This document shows positions 18,370 through 27,099 of a DNA stretch of 64,000 nt, one piece after another. Origin of the DNA: an uncultured Campylobacter sp. (GTDB taxonomy: Bacteria; Campylobacterota; Campylobacteria; Campylobacterales; Campylobacteraceae); the NCBI RefSeq assembly GCF_938039245.1, contig NZ_CALHVN010000012.1, forward strand, positions 1 to 64,000, written 5' to 3'. Position 1 is the stretch's first letter. Each line of letters starts with the position of its first letter. The notes beneath the pieces are model-generated. The model searched no databases and was not told the DNA's origin. It saw only the letters and a list, made by a program, of their open reading frames with translations. The position numbers were made by a program, and so were the translations under genes.

Positions 18370-19278
18370 CTATCCGTGCTTTACGAGTTTATAAAATTCT
18401 TCTTGCGCATCAAATTTGGATTTTATTTTGTACTCTACGCCGTCAAATTTAAAACTAATTTCATCCGAATGCAGCAGCAACCTCGGCGCGCCGGTCGTTA
18501 AAATTCGCTCACTTTCGCTCATCTCTTTATCTAAAATTTTCTCGATTTGCGGTCGCGATAGACCGTAGAGCGGTTCGCCTAAAATCTTATGTTCCACGTG
18601 GAACAAATGTAAACGAATTTGATGCTGTCTGCCTGTGAGCGGTACGGCTCGCACCAGAGTCGCATCGATATCGGCAAAATACTCTATCGGCAAAATCTCC
18701 GTCACGGCGCTTTTCCCGTCCTCGCAAATTCGCATTCGCATTTTCACGTCGTCATAGTCGTTTGCTAGATCCATATTCGCATCGATACGCAAATTTTCGC
18801 TTATTTTGCCGTGTGCGAGCGCGACATAGCTTTTATAAACCTGCCGATTTTCAAAAAGTTTTTTCAAATTTACGACCGCATTTTTATCTTTACCCACGAC
18901 GATGAGTCCGCTCGTTTCGAAGTCTAGACGGTGCGCGACCGAGGCTTCACGACCGTAGAGCGACCAAATTTCGTCATTTAACGAGTACTCGCAGTGCCTA
19001 CCGCTTGGGTGACTGAGCACGCCGCTAGGTTTATCAAAAACCGCAAATTTATCGCACTCAAAAATCGGCTTTAGTCCGCGCGGACTCGTTTCGTACTCTA
19101 TCAGACAAATTTCGCCGCTTAGCAAGGCATTTTTCTCACTGACGACCGCGCCGTCGCAGATAAGCCTACCTTTGTCGATTAGGCGCTGGGCTTCGCGCAT
19201 TTTATAGCCGTTTTGCAATAAAATATCATACGCTTTTTGCCCTTTTGCATGCGTGATAAATTTATGAATATAAGGCAA
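18370..19278 (-). CDS. RluA-family pseudouridine synthase
   Basis: This is a 302-residue protein. An N-terminal S4-like segment (about 20-60, KMREAQRLIDKGRLICDG) is followed by the RluA catalytic domain with VAHRLDFETSGLIVVGKD, in which the Asp of HRLD is the nucleophile, and a later TGRQHQIRLHL. The enzyme isomerises uridines in 23S rRNA or tRNA. Which position it targets (RluA, C or D type) cannot be told from sequence alone. It is divergent from purB and shares the intergenic promoter region with it. Confidence 0.85.
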   Translation of the reverse strand: MPYIHKFITHAKGQKAYDILLQNGYKMREAQRLIDKGRLICDGAVVSEKNALLSGEICLIEYETSPRGLKPIFECDKFAVFDKPSGVLSHPSGRHCEYSLNDEIWSLYGREASVAHRLDFETSGLIVVGKDKNAVVNLKKLFENRQVYKSYVALAHGKISENLRIDANMDLANDYDDVKMRMRICEDGKSAVTEILPIEYFADIDATLVRAVPLTGRQHQIRLHLFHVEHKILGEPLYGLSRPQIEKILDKEMSESERILTTGAPRLLLHSDEISFKFDGVEYKIKSKFDAQEEFYKLVKHG

Positions 19279-19350
19279 TTTTCACTCTTTAAATCTAAAA
19301 TTTAAGGGCAAATTTAGCGGATACTAACCGCGATTTCAGCCCAGTTTTTA

Positions 19351-19356
19351 TATAAT
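19351..19356 (+). promoter_or_regulatory. -10 box of the purB-nrdA promoter
   Basis: A perfect TATAAT lies 47 bases before the purB ATG, preceded by a T-rich stretch. Campylobacter sigma-70 promoters often rely on such an upstream T-rich period instead of a -35 box. Confidence 0.6.
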
Positions 19357-19402
19357 CTTTCCTTAAAAAATTATACAAAAATTCACATAAAAAAGGCTAA
19401 AA

Positions 19403-20746
19403 ATGGTAGAGAGATATTCGCGCGAGCAAATGGCGCAAAAGTGGGATATGCAGGCAAAATACGGTGCATGGCTGGAGGTCGAAAAGGCCGCGGTTAAGGC
19501 GTGGAATAAGCTGGGCTTTATCAGCGATGCGGACTGCGAGAGAATTTGTAAAAACGCAAAATTTGACGTAGCACGCATCGACGAGATCGAAAAGACGACC
19601 AAGCACGACGTGATCGCATTTCTAACGAGCGTGAGCGAGAGTCTGGGCGAGGAGAGCCGCTTCGTGCACTACGGCATGACTAGCTCAGATTGCATCGACA
19701 CCGCCGTCGCGCTTCAGATCAAAAGTAGCATGGAGCTCATTATCGAGGACGTAAAAGACCTAATGAGCGCGATCAAAACCAGAGCGCAGGAGCACAAAAA
19801 CACGATGATGGTCGGTCGCAGTCACGGCATCCACGGCGAGCCGATCACCTTCGGGCTCGTGCTTGCGGTGTGGTACGACGAGGTGGCGCGCGCGCTAAAG
19901 CTGCTACAAGACGCCAAAGAGGTCGCCGCCTATGGCAAACTAAGCGGCGCGATGGGAAACTTCGCTCACGCGCCGCTAGAGTTTGAAGAGCTAACCTGCG
20001 CCGAGCTTGGTCTAAAACCTGCTCCCGCGTCAAATCAAGTCATCCAGCGCGATCGCTACGCCCACGTCATCAGCGCGATCGCCGTGCTAGCCGCCACCTG
20101 CGAAAAGATCGCCGTCGCCGTGCGTCACTTCCAAAGGACGGAAGTTTACGAGGCCGAGGAGTACTTTAGTCCAGGTCAAAAGGGCTCCAGCGCGATGCCG
20201 CACAAGCGCAATCCCGTGCTTAGCGAAAATATCACCGGCCTTTGCAGGATGCTGCGCTCATACGTGACGCCTGCGCTCGAAAACGTCGCGCTCTGGCACG
20301 AACGCGACATCAGCCACAGCTCGGTCGAGCGATTTATCCTGCCTGATGCTTTCATTACGGCCGATTTCATGCTCGCGCGCATTACGAATTTGATCGCAAA
20401 TTTGGTAGTTTATCCGGAAAATATGATGAAAAATCTAAATTTAACGGGCGGACTCGTCTTTTCTCAGCGCGTGCTTCTACAGCTTCCGCAGCGCGGGATT
20501 TCGCGCGAGGATGCATACAAAATCGTACAGCGCAACGCGATGAAGGTTTGGGCTGATCTACAGGAGGGCAAAAAAGCGATAAACGAAAACGGCGAGAGCC
20601 TGTTTTTGCAAAATTTGCTCGCCGACGAGGAGCTGCGCGCAAGCCTAGGCGAGGTCGAGATAAAAGAGTGCTTTGATTATGCGTATTACGCCAGGCACGT
20701 GGATGGGATCTTCGCGAGAGTATTCGGAAAGCAGGGCGAAATTTAA
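19403..20746 (+). CDS. purB: Adenylosuccinate lyase
   Basis: This is a 447-residue member of the fumarase/aspartase superfamily. It cleaves SAICAR and adenylosuccinate in purine synthesis, releasing fumarate. The family signature GSSAMPHKRNP is at about residue 265, the catalytic His region is in HYGMTSSD, and another conserved region is VGRSHGIHGEP. It starts with ATG at 19403. Its stop (TAA) shares one base with the ATG of nrdA, so the two are coupled. purB-nrdA adjacency is conserved in C. jejuni. Confidence 0.95.
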   Translation: MVERYSREQMAQKWDMQAKYGAWLEVEKAAVKAWNKLGFISDADCERICKNAKFDVARIDEIEKTTKHDVIAFLTSVSESLGEESRFVHYGMTSSDCIDTAVALQIKSSMELIIEDVKDLMSAIKTRAQEHKNTMMVGRSHGIHGEPITFGLVLAVWYDEVARALKLLQDAKEVAAYGKLSGAMGNFAHAPLEFEELTCAELGLKPAPASNQVIQRDRYAHVISAIAVLAATCEKIAVAVRHFQRTEVYEAEEYFSPGQKGSSAMPHKRNPVLSENITGLCRMLRSYVTPALENVALWHERDISHSSVERFILPDAFITADFMLARITNLIANLVVYPENMMKNLNLTGGLVFSQRVLLQLPQRGISREDAYKIVQRNAMKVWADLQEGKKAINENGESLFLQNLLADEELRASLGEVEIKECFDYAYYARHVDGIFARVFGKQGEI

Positions 20747-23121
20747 TGAAAGTACTAAAACGAAACGGGCGCACGGAAGAGCTTGACGTAAGCAAGATCA
20801 AAAAATACACAAGCGAGGCGGTTGCGGGGCTAGCAAACGTGAGCCTAAGCGAGCTTGAGGTGGATGCGAAAATTCAATTTCGCGATATGATAACGACCGA
20901 GGAGATACAGCAAACCCTCATAAAAACAGCCGTCGAAAAGATCGACATCGATCGCCCAAACTGGACCTTCGTCGCGGCGAGGCTGTTTTTATACGACCTT
21001 TATCACAAGGTCACGGGCTTTAGCGGCTACAACCACCTACGCGACTATCTGCAAAAGGGCGAAAAAGCGGGCCGTATCATCCCGGGGCTAAAAGAAAAAT
21101 ACGACCTGGACGATCTAAACGACTACATCAGGCCCGAGCGCGACTTACAGTTTGCATATCTAGGCATCAAGACGCTATACGACCGCTACCTGATCAAAGA
21201 CCGCAGCGGTGCGCCGATAGAGCTACCGCAGCAGATGTTTATGGCGATCGCGATGTTCCTCGCGCAAAACGAGCTAGACTGTCAAGGCTGGGCGAAGAAA
21301 TTTTACGACCTCATATCTAAATTTGAAGTCATGCTCGCCACTCCGACGCTCTCAAACGCCCGCACGACGCGCCATCAGCTAAGCTCTTGCTACGTGGGAA
21401 GCACGCCCGATAATATCGAGGGGATTTTCGATAGCTATAAAGAGATGGCTCTTCTTAGCAAATTTGGCGGCGGTATCGGCTGGGACTGGTGCAAGGTGCG
21501 CGCTATGGGCGGTAGCATCGACGGACATAAAAACGCAGCCGGCGGCATCATCCCGTTTCTAAAAGTCACGAACGACATCGCCGTCGCCGTCGATCAGCTA
21601 GGCACGAGAAAGGGCGCGATAGCCGTCTACGTCGAGCCGTGGCACATGGACGTGAGCGACTTCCTGGATCTGCGCAAAAACTCGGGCGAAGAGCGCCGTA
21701 GAGCGCATGAGCTATTCCCTGCGCTTTGGATAAACGACCTTTTCATGAAACGCGTCAAAGAAAACGCGCGCTGGAGCCTATTTGACCCGGCAGAGGTCGC
21801 CGATCTGTGCGATCTATACGGCGATGAGTTCGAGGCTCGATACATAGCATACGAAAACGACGAAAAGATCCAAAAAAACGTCGTCATGGCAAAGGAACTG
21901 TGGAAGAAAATTTTAACTAGCTATTTTGAATCGGGCATGCCGTTTTTGTGCTTTAAAGATAACGCAAACAAAGCCAATCCAAACGACCACGACGGCATAA
22001 TCAGAAGCTCAAATTTATGCACCGAAATTTTCCAAAATACGCAACCAAACTATTACAAGATCAAGATCACGTTTGATAACGGCTCCGAGCGGTTATTTGA
22101 CGAAGAAGAAGACGTCACCGTCGATAGCGGCATAACCAAAAAAGCCAAAAAACTAAGCGCGCTAGATAGCATCGGCGGCGAGCAAATTTTCATCGTCGAA
22201 AAAGAAAGCGTCGAGGGCAAAACCGCCGTGTGCAACCTCGCGAGTATAAATTTAAGCAAAATCAACAAAAAAGAGGACATCGAGCGCGTCGTGCCGATCG
22301 CCGTACGCATGCTAGATAACGTCATCGATCTAAATTTCTACCCGCACAAAAAGGTCAAACACACCAACCTAGCCTCCCGCTCGATCGGCCTTGGCGTTAT
22401 GGGCGAGGCGCAGATGCTAGCCGAACGCGGCGTGAAATGGGGCAGCTACGAGCACCTAGCGCTGATCGATAGCGTGATGGAAAATATCAGCTACAACGCC
22501 ATCTACGCCAGCTCAAATTTGGCGGTAGAAAAGGGCGTGTATCCGCTTTTTGAAGGCTCGAAGTGGAGCAGGGGAGTGATGCCTATCGACACGGCAAACG
22601 CAAACGCCAAAGCGCTTCTAAACGATAGAGGCGGGCTATTTGACGAGAACGCCTGCGACTGGAGTAAACTACGCGAAAAGGTCAAAAAAGACGGCATGCG
22701 AAACGGCTACCTGATGGCGATTGCGCCGACATCGAGTATCAGCATACTAGTTGGCACCACGCAGACGATCGAGCCCGTATATAAGCGCAAGTGGTTCGAG
22801 CACAACCTAAGCGGCATGATACCAAACGTCGTGCCAAATCTCAGCCCTGAGACGTGGCAGTTCTACACGCCTGCCTATGAGCTAGATCAGCGCGTACTCG
22901 TGCGTGCCGGCGCCATCCGCCAAAAGTGGATCGACCAGGGACAGAGCCTAAATATTTTCATGAGCCTAGACAAAGCTAGCGGCGGATATCTGAGCGAAAT
23001 TTACACGCTCGCGTGGGAGCTGGGACTAAAATCGACCTACTATCTACGCTCCGAAAGCCCTGATAGCGAAAAACTAAACAACGTAGCCGATCGCTCGATC
23101 GAGTGCGAGGGGTGTCAGTAA
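20746..23121 (+). CDS. nrdA: Class I ribonucleoside-diphosphate reductase alpha subunit
   Basis: This is a 791-residue catalytic subunit that reduces NDPs to dNDPs with a radical supplied by NrdB. It has an N-terminal ATP-cone (about 1-90), an active-site Cys in LSSCYVG, the NLCTEIFQ region, the radical-relay and substrate loop in APTSSIS, and the redox-active C-terminal pair in CEGCQ. The gene is complete and normal in length. The beta subunit is not in the window. Immediately after its stop, the DNA changes abruptly from about half GC to about a quarter GC, where a defence system has been inserted. Confidence 0.95.
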   Translation: MKVLKRNGRTEELDVSKIKKYTSEAVAGLANVSLSELEVDAKIQFRDMITTEEIQQTLIKTAVEKIDIDRPNWTFVAARLFLYDLYHKVTGFSGYNHLRDYLQKGEKAGRIIPGLKEKYDLDDLNDYIRPERDLQFAYLGIKTLYDRYLIKDRSGAPIELPQQMFMAIAMFLAQNELDCQGWAKKFYDLISKFEVMLATPTLSNARTTRHQLSSCYVGSTPDNIEGIFDSYKEMALLSKFGGGIGWDWCKVRAMGGSIDGHKNAAGGIIPFLKVTNDIAVAVDQLGTRKGAIAVYVEPWHMDVSDFLDLRKNSGEERRRAHELFPALWINDLFMKRVKENARWSLFDPAEVADLCDLYGDEFEARYIAYENDEKIQKNVVMAKELWKKILTSYFESGMPFLCFKDNANKANPNDHDGIIRSSNLCTEIFQNTQPNYYKIKITFDNGSERLFDEEEDVTVDSGITKKAKKLSALDSIGGEQIFIVEKESVEGKTAVCNLASINLSKINKKEDIERVVPIAVRMLDNVIDLNFYPHKKVKHTNLASRSIGLGVMGEAQMLAERGVKWGSYEHLALIDSVMENISYNAIYASSNLAVEKGVYPLFEGSKWSRGVMPIDTANANAKALLNDRGGLFDENACDWSKLREKVKKDGMRNGYLMAIAPTSSISILVGTTQTIEPVYKRKWFEHNLSGMIPNVVPNLSPETWQFYTPAYELDQRVLVRAGAIRQKWIDQGQSLNIFMSLDKASGGYLSEIYTLAWELGLKSTYYLRSESPDSEKLNNVADRSIECEGCQ

Positions 23122-23126
23122 AATTT

Positions 23127-24059
23127 ATGAATCCTACTTTTACTAATTATAGTGAGCCGGAGTTTGAAGTAATTACTGATGAGTGTTTGTCTTGTAATGG
23201 AGATATTATAGATAAACACTATTTTTTAATAATAGCAAATGATTATGAAAGCTATAGATGGAGATACGATAAATTCATTGATTTTTTACTTGATTATATT
23301 TCGGATAATGCTCTTAGCGCAAGGGAAAGAGAAGCTTGCATTAATAAACCTCGCAGCATGCTTAGACAATCAGTTAGAAATCTAAGAACTGTTCAAAAAA
23401 ATCAACAAGACGAAATAGATGAAAAAGGTGGTGAAATTGGTGAAATTTTATTATACGGCATAATGAAAAAATACTATAACGCTCTTCCGGTTGTTCCAAA
23501 GATTTTTTATAAACAGAATAAAAATGATTATGCAAAAGGCGCCGATAGTGTGCATATTGTAATTGAAGATAACGACAAATTTAGTCTATGGCTCGGAGAA
23601 TCTAAATTTTACAAGAATATAGATGACGCGATAAGCAATGCTGTTAAATCAGTAAACAATGGATTACAAGACGATAAACTAAAGAAAGAAAAAAGTATAA
23701 TTACAAATATAAGCGATTTGGATGAGTTATTAAAAGATAATACAAATTTACTAAAACAAATTAAGACCAAGCTTAATGACAATAGATCACTGGATGAATT
23801 AAAACCATTTTTGCATATTCCAATATTTTTGTTATATGAGTGTAGCTTAACTAAACAAAATAAGGAATTTAATAAGGAGTATCAGGACAAGATAATTGAA
23901 AATACCAAAAAAGATACTAAAGAAATATATAAGCGCCTAAAAGATGATCTAAAAAATATATCATATATTGATAGAATATATTTCCATATAATATTTTTTC
24001 CAATCCCAGATAAAAATAAGATAATAGAAGATGTAAATAAATCTATGGAAGGTTTTTAA
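23127..24059 (+). CDS. hamA: Hachiman defence nuclease HamA (DUF1837)
   Basis: This is a protein of about 310 residues. The central part matches the HamA (DUF1837) nuclease: GEIGEILLYGIMKK (about 103-116), KGADSVHIVIED (about 138-149) and LWLGESKFYK (about 155-164). Asp140, Glu158 and Lys160 form a PD-(D/E)xK-like active site, with Glu103/106 on the preceding helix. In Hachiman, HamA is the effector that degrades DNA after release by HamB. I chose ATG 23127; in-frame GTG codons upstream lie inside nrdA. Very low GC and A-ending codons contrast with nrdA. The TAA overlaps the hamB ATG by one base. Confidence 0.9.
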   Translation: MNPTFTNYSEPEFEVITDECLSCNGDIIDKHYFLIIANDYESYRWRYDKFIDFLLDYISDNALSAREREACINKPRSMLRQSVRNLRTVQKNQQDEIDEKGGEIGEILLYGIMKKYYNALPVVPKIFYKQNKNDYAKGADSVHIVIEDNDKFSLWLGESKFYKNIDDAISNAVKSVNNGLQDDKLKKEKSIITNISDLDELLKDNTNLLKQIKTKLNDNRSLDELKPFLHIPIFLLYECSLTKQNKEFNKEYQDKIIENTKKDTKEIYKRLKDDLKNISYIDRIYFHIIFFPIPDKNKIIEDVNKSMEGF

Positions 24060-26116
24060 TGACTGAAGAAAATATTTTTGACAGGTGTGCTAGAATATTT
24101 CAAATAAATAATGAAACAGAACAAAGAAATGAGACTATTAAATTACTCAATGAAATAGACCAAAGCCAATATATGCCAATCGTAAATCACTTAATAAGAG
24201 AGGTGGGGCTTTATCCATATATGCAATATGATAATTGTAAATGGTTTGATAAAATCTTAATAAATAGTTTCACAATAAATATAGGAGAAAAAGAACCTGT
24301 TACTCTACACTTAAAACAATCAGAAATTTTAAAACAACTCATAGAAGGTAACGATTTGATACTAAGCGCACCAACTAGTTTTGGCAAAAGCTTTATAATC
24401 GATGCACTAATAAATTTAAAAAAACCAGATAATGTTTTAATCATAGTTCCGACCATTTCACTTATGGATGAGACAAGGAGAAGACTTAACAAATTTAGTA
24501 AACAATACAATATTATCACAACATCAAACGCAGATATTAAAGATAAAAATATTTTTATATTTCCACAAGAAAGAGCTATCGGATATATCGATAAAATTAA
24601 GGAAATCGGATTAGATTTATTTATAGTCGATGAGTTTTATAAGATTTTATCTAATGACAATAGAGCATTAACTCTAAAAATAGCTATATCAAAGCTATCA
24701 AAAATTTCTAAACAAAAGTACTATTTATGTCCAAATATAAGCAAAATAAATCTTTCACTATTTGGAATTAACAGAATGAAATATGTAAAATTAGATTTCA
24801 ATACTGTGTTTTTAAATATAACAAAGGAAATATGCAAAAGTAAAAAAAATAAGAATAATCAAGTATTAAATATTATCAACAATAATAAAAATAAACAAAA
24901 CTTGATTTATGTAAATCAGCCGAGTACAGCAGATAAAATAGCAACATTTTTATCAAGTGGTTTCAAAAAGAGCGATTCTGAAATTCTGCAAAACTATAAG
25001 GAATGGTTGACCAAAAATTATTTTAAGGATTGGCCTTTGGCCGATAGTGTATCAAAGGGCATTTGTATACACTATGGAAAAATACATAGAACAATTACTC
25101 AAATGAATGTTAAATTATTTAATGAAAATCAAATATTCACTACAATATGTACCTCATCCTTAATAGAAGGTGTAAACACAAGTGCTGAAAATTTAATAAT
25201 TTATAGCAACAAGATTGATCGAAAAGATCCATTTGATAACTTTACTTATAAAAATATTATTGGTAGAAGTGGTAGAATGTTTAAATACTTTATCGGCAAT
25301 GTATATATTTTAGAAGATACACCAAAAGAAGAAGAAAAGAATTTAGAATTATCTCCAATTGTCGACGATATCTTTAAAATGGATGAAGAGTTACAAATTA
25401 CGGAAGAGTTAAAGACCAAAGCAAATAAAATTAAAGATGAAATTTATAATTGTGTAAAGGACAAAAATAAAGTAGACTTAATATTAAAACTTATTAAATC
25501 TGGAAAAATAAACTCAAATATGGATGATATTATTGATATTTTAAATAAGTTAATTCATTTGGATCCCAATGCTTTTAAGTATTTACGAACTAATGATATA
25601 TCACGATGGAGCGCTTTTAAACATTTTATGGGTAAGAAACACTATGTCAATTTTGAACATATCAAAATTATAATACAAAGCTGGAAAAAGACAATACCCG
25701 AGCTTATAAGGGAGCTTAAGATTGACAATATTTCAAAATATTTTGAACTAGAAAATAAAGTAACATATGAGTTATCGTCATATTTCTCTGATATTAATGA
25801 ACTACAAAAAATTATATTTAGTGAGCAAAATATTGATATTTCAGATTTTGTAAATAGACTTTCCAGTCTTTTTATGCCGGCAAAAGTTTTGCAACTAGAA
25901 GAATATGGATTACCAAGAATGATTTCCAAAAAAATTAGTAACCTTAAATTGCTACCTATTGATAATAATGAAATCACAATAACCGAACTTTTAGACCATT
26001 TTAGATATACTGGTAAGGAAAAATTAACAAACAAACTAATAGAAGCTAAGTTATTAGAACCTTTCGATCAAAACTTCATAGATTATTTTTATGATGGTAT
26101 TATGATTATGCAATAG
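24059..26116 (+). CDS. hamB: Hachiman defence helicase HamB
   Basis: This is a 685-residue superfamily 2 helicase. The motifs run in order: a Q-like region (LKQSEIL, about 85-91), Walker A APTSFGKS (104-111), motif Ia IVPTISL, motif II VDEFYK (DEFY at 191-194 instead of DEAH), motif V-like CTSSLIEGVN and motif VI NIIGRSGRMFK. The DEFY box and the HamA partner fit HamB. In studied Hachiman systems the helicase holds HamA inactive and senses damaged or phage DNA. The C-terminal third is helical and poorly conserved. It is coupled to hamA by a one-base overlap and is equally AT-rich. Confidence 0.9.
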   Translation: MTEENIFDRCARIFQINNETEQRNETIKLLNEIDQSQYMPIVNHLIREVGLYPYMQYDNCKWFDKILINSFTINIGEKEPVTLHLKQSEILKQLIEGNDLILSAPTSFGKSFIIDALINLKKPDNVLIIVPTISLMDETRRRLNKFSKQYNIITTSNADIKDKNIFIFPQERAIGYIDKIKEIGLDLFIVDEFYKILSNDNRALTLKIAISKLSKISKQKYYLCPNISKINLSLFGINRMKYVKLDFNTVFLNITKEICKSKKNKNNQVLNIINNNKNKQNLIYVNQPSTADKIATFLSSGFKKSDSEILQNYKEWLTKNYFKDWPLADSVSKGICIHYGKIHRTITQMNVKLFNENQIFTTICTSSLIEGVNTSAENLIIYSNKIDRKDPFDNFTYKNIIGRSGRMFKYFIGNVYILEDTPKEEEKNLELSPIVDDIFKMDEELQITEELKTKANKIKDEIYNCVKDKNKVDLILKLIKSGKINSNMDDIIDILNKLIHLDPNAFKYLRTNDISRWSAFKHFMGKKHYVNFEHIKIIIQSWKKTIPELIRELKIDNISKYFELENKVTYELSSYFSDINELQKIIFSEQNIDISDFVNRLSSLFMPAKVLQLEEYGLPRMISKKISNLKLLPIDNNEITITELLDHFRYTGKEKLTNKLIEAKLLEPFDQNFIDYFYDGIMIMQ

Positions 26117-26213
26117 AGGTTAAAATTTGAGATAAAATCCATTACTTTCTAAGTAAAATTTAAATTCAAGTCCAGGGTTTTACTGTTTTTAAAATATAAA
26201 TTTTATAGATTTA

Positions 26214-26241
26214 CAAAAAGACCGCTCTTGCGGCCTTTAAA
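26214..26241. terminator. Bidirectional terminator between hamB and tpx
   Basis: The stem CCGC-TCTT-GCGG is flanked by AAAAAG on the left and CCTTTAAA on the right. The A and T runs suit termination in both directions, so it could end hamB (+) and tpx (-) transcription. Confidence 0.65.
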
Positions 26242-26250
26242 TTTCGCGGC

Positions 26251-26775
26251 TTACATACAACCGCAACCGCAACCTCCGCTTGATTTTATCGCGTCAAACA
26301 CCGCGTCGTAGTTTGGTTCGTCCGTGATCTCGGGAACGATTTGTTTGTGGATGATGACGCCGTCTTTGATGACGAAAACGGCTCTGGCTAAAAGCCCGGC
26401 AAGCGGCCCTTCGCCGATGATTATGCCGTATTTTTCGCCAAATTCTCTAGCTCTAAAGTCGCTGCCGACTTTTAGGTTTTTGATCCCCTCCGTAGAGCAA
26501 AATCTACCCATCGCAAACGGCAAATCCATCGAAATCACGCTTAGCTTGATCGCCTGTTTCGCGGCCATTTTTTCGTTAAATTTACGCGTTTCCGTCGCAC
26601 AAACGCCCGTATCTAGCGACGGAACGGCCACTAGTATCTCGATGCCGTTGTTGCCGCCGACTTTAAACCCGCCTAGATCCTGCCCGACTAGCGTGACTTC
26701 TGGCGCATATGAACCCACGAATACCTCTTCGCCTTTTAGCGCGACGTCTGCGCCGTGAAATTTGACTTTTGTCAT
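26251..26775 (-). CDS. tpx: Thiol peroxidase Tpx (atypical 2-Cys peroxiredoxin)
   Basis: This protein of about 174 residues reduces lipid and hydrogen peroxides using thioredoxin. The peroxidatic Cys59 sits in SLDTGVCATE and the resolving Cys93 in GRFCSTEG. I start at the Met of MTKVKFHG (26775), the family start; the frame is open 15 codons further upstream. The unusual part is the C-terminal tail GGCGCGCM (about 167-174), three extra cysteines in a Gly-Cys alternation that I do not associate with Tpx. It could bind metal or form an extra thiol relay. Divergent from the mini-NrdD-like gene. Confidence 0.9.
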   Translation of the reverse strand: MTKVKFHGADVALKGEEVFVGSYAPEVTLVGQDLGGFKVGGNNGIEILVAVPSLDTGVCATETRKFNEKMAAKQAIKLSVISMDLPFAMGRFCSTEGIKNLKVGSDFRAREFGEKYGIIIGEGPLAGLLARAVFVIKDGVIIHKQIVPEITDEPNYDAVFDAIKSSGGCGCGCM

Positions 26776-26887
26776 GTTTTTCCTTTGTTTTAAATTTAAT
26801 CGTAACGCAGATATTACCATACTTTTAACAACGGCTGAAAAACAAAAAATCGCGTAAAATTTAAGACGGCAGTTATCTATAAAGTGC

Positions 26888-26893
26888 TATACT
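26888..26893 (+). promoter_or_regulatory. -10 box for the NrdD-like/NrdG-like pair
   Basis: TATACT lies 30 bases upstream of the ATG at 26923, and an AAGGAG Shine-Dalgarno follows at about 26911-26916. Good fit to a sigma-70 promoter. Confidence 0.5.
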
Positions 26894-26922
26894 ATTTGAC
26901 ATCAATTATCAAGGAGTGACAA

Positions 26923-27081
26923 ATGAGCGACAAAGAAATCCTAGCTTCGCTTGAAGCAAAACGCACGAAATGCGTCATTTACACCCGCGTAATGGGCTAC
27001 CACCGCCCTGTAGAGAGCTTTAACCTCGGTAAAAAAGGCGAGCACAAAGAGCGCGTCAAATTTTGCGAACGCAAAGCCTAA
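26923..27081 (+). CDS. Mini-protein resembling the C-terminal segment of anaerobic RNR NrdD
   Basis: This ORF encodes 52 residues with a strong AAGGAG site and an upstream -10. The central sequence RVMGYHRPVESFNLGKKGEH closely matches the stretch near the C-terminus of class III ribonucleotide reductase NrdD (RVxGYxxPVxxWNxGKxxE). There is no glycyl-radical domain or catalytic barrel, and it has only two Cys (17 and 48), not the four of the NrdD zinc site. It is directly followed by an NrdG-like activase, so it is not random sequence. Whether it is an independent helper peptide or a split piece of NrdD cannot be told here. Confidence 0.7.
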   Translation: MSDKEILASLEAKRTKCVIYTRVMGYHRPVESFNLGKKGEHKERVKFCERKA

Positions 27082-27099
27082 CCTAACCGCGAGTAAAAC

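Noticed and set aside
23100..26250. Mobile element ends or attachment sites around hamAB
   Set aside because: I found no integrase or transposase and no direct repeat shared between the nrdA end and the hamB-tpx spacer. Acquisition by recombination is still possible.
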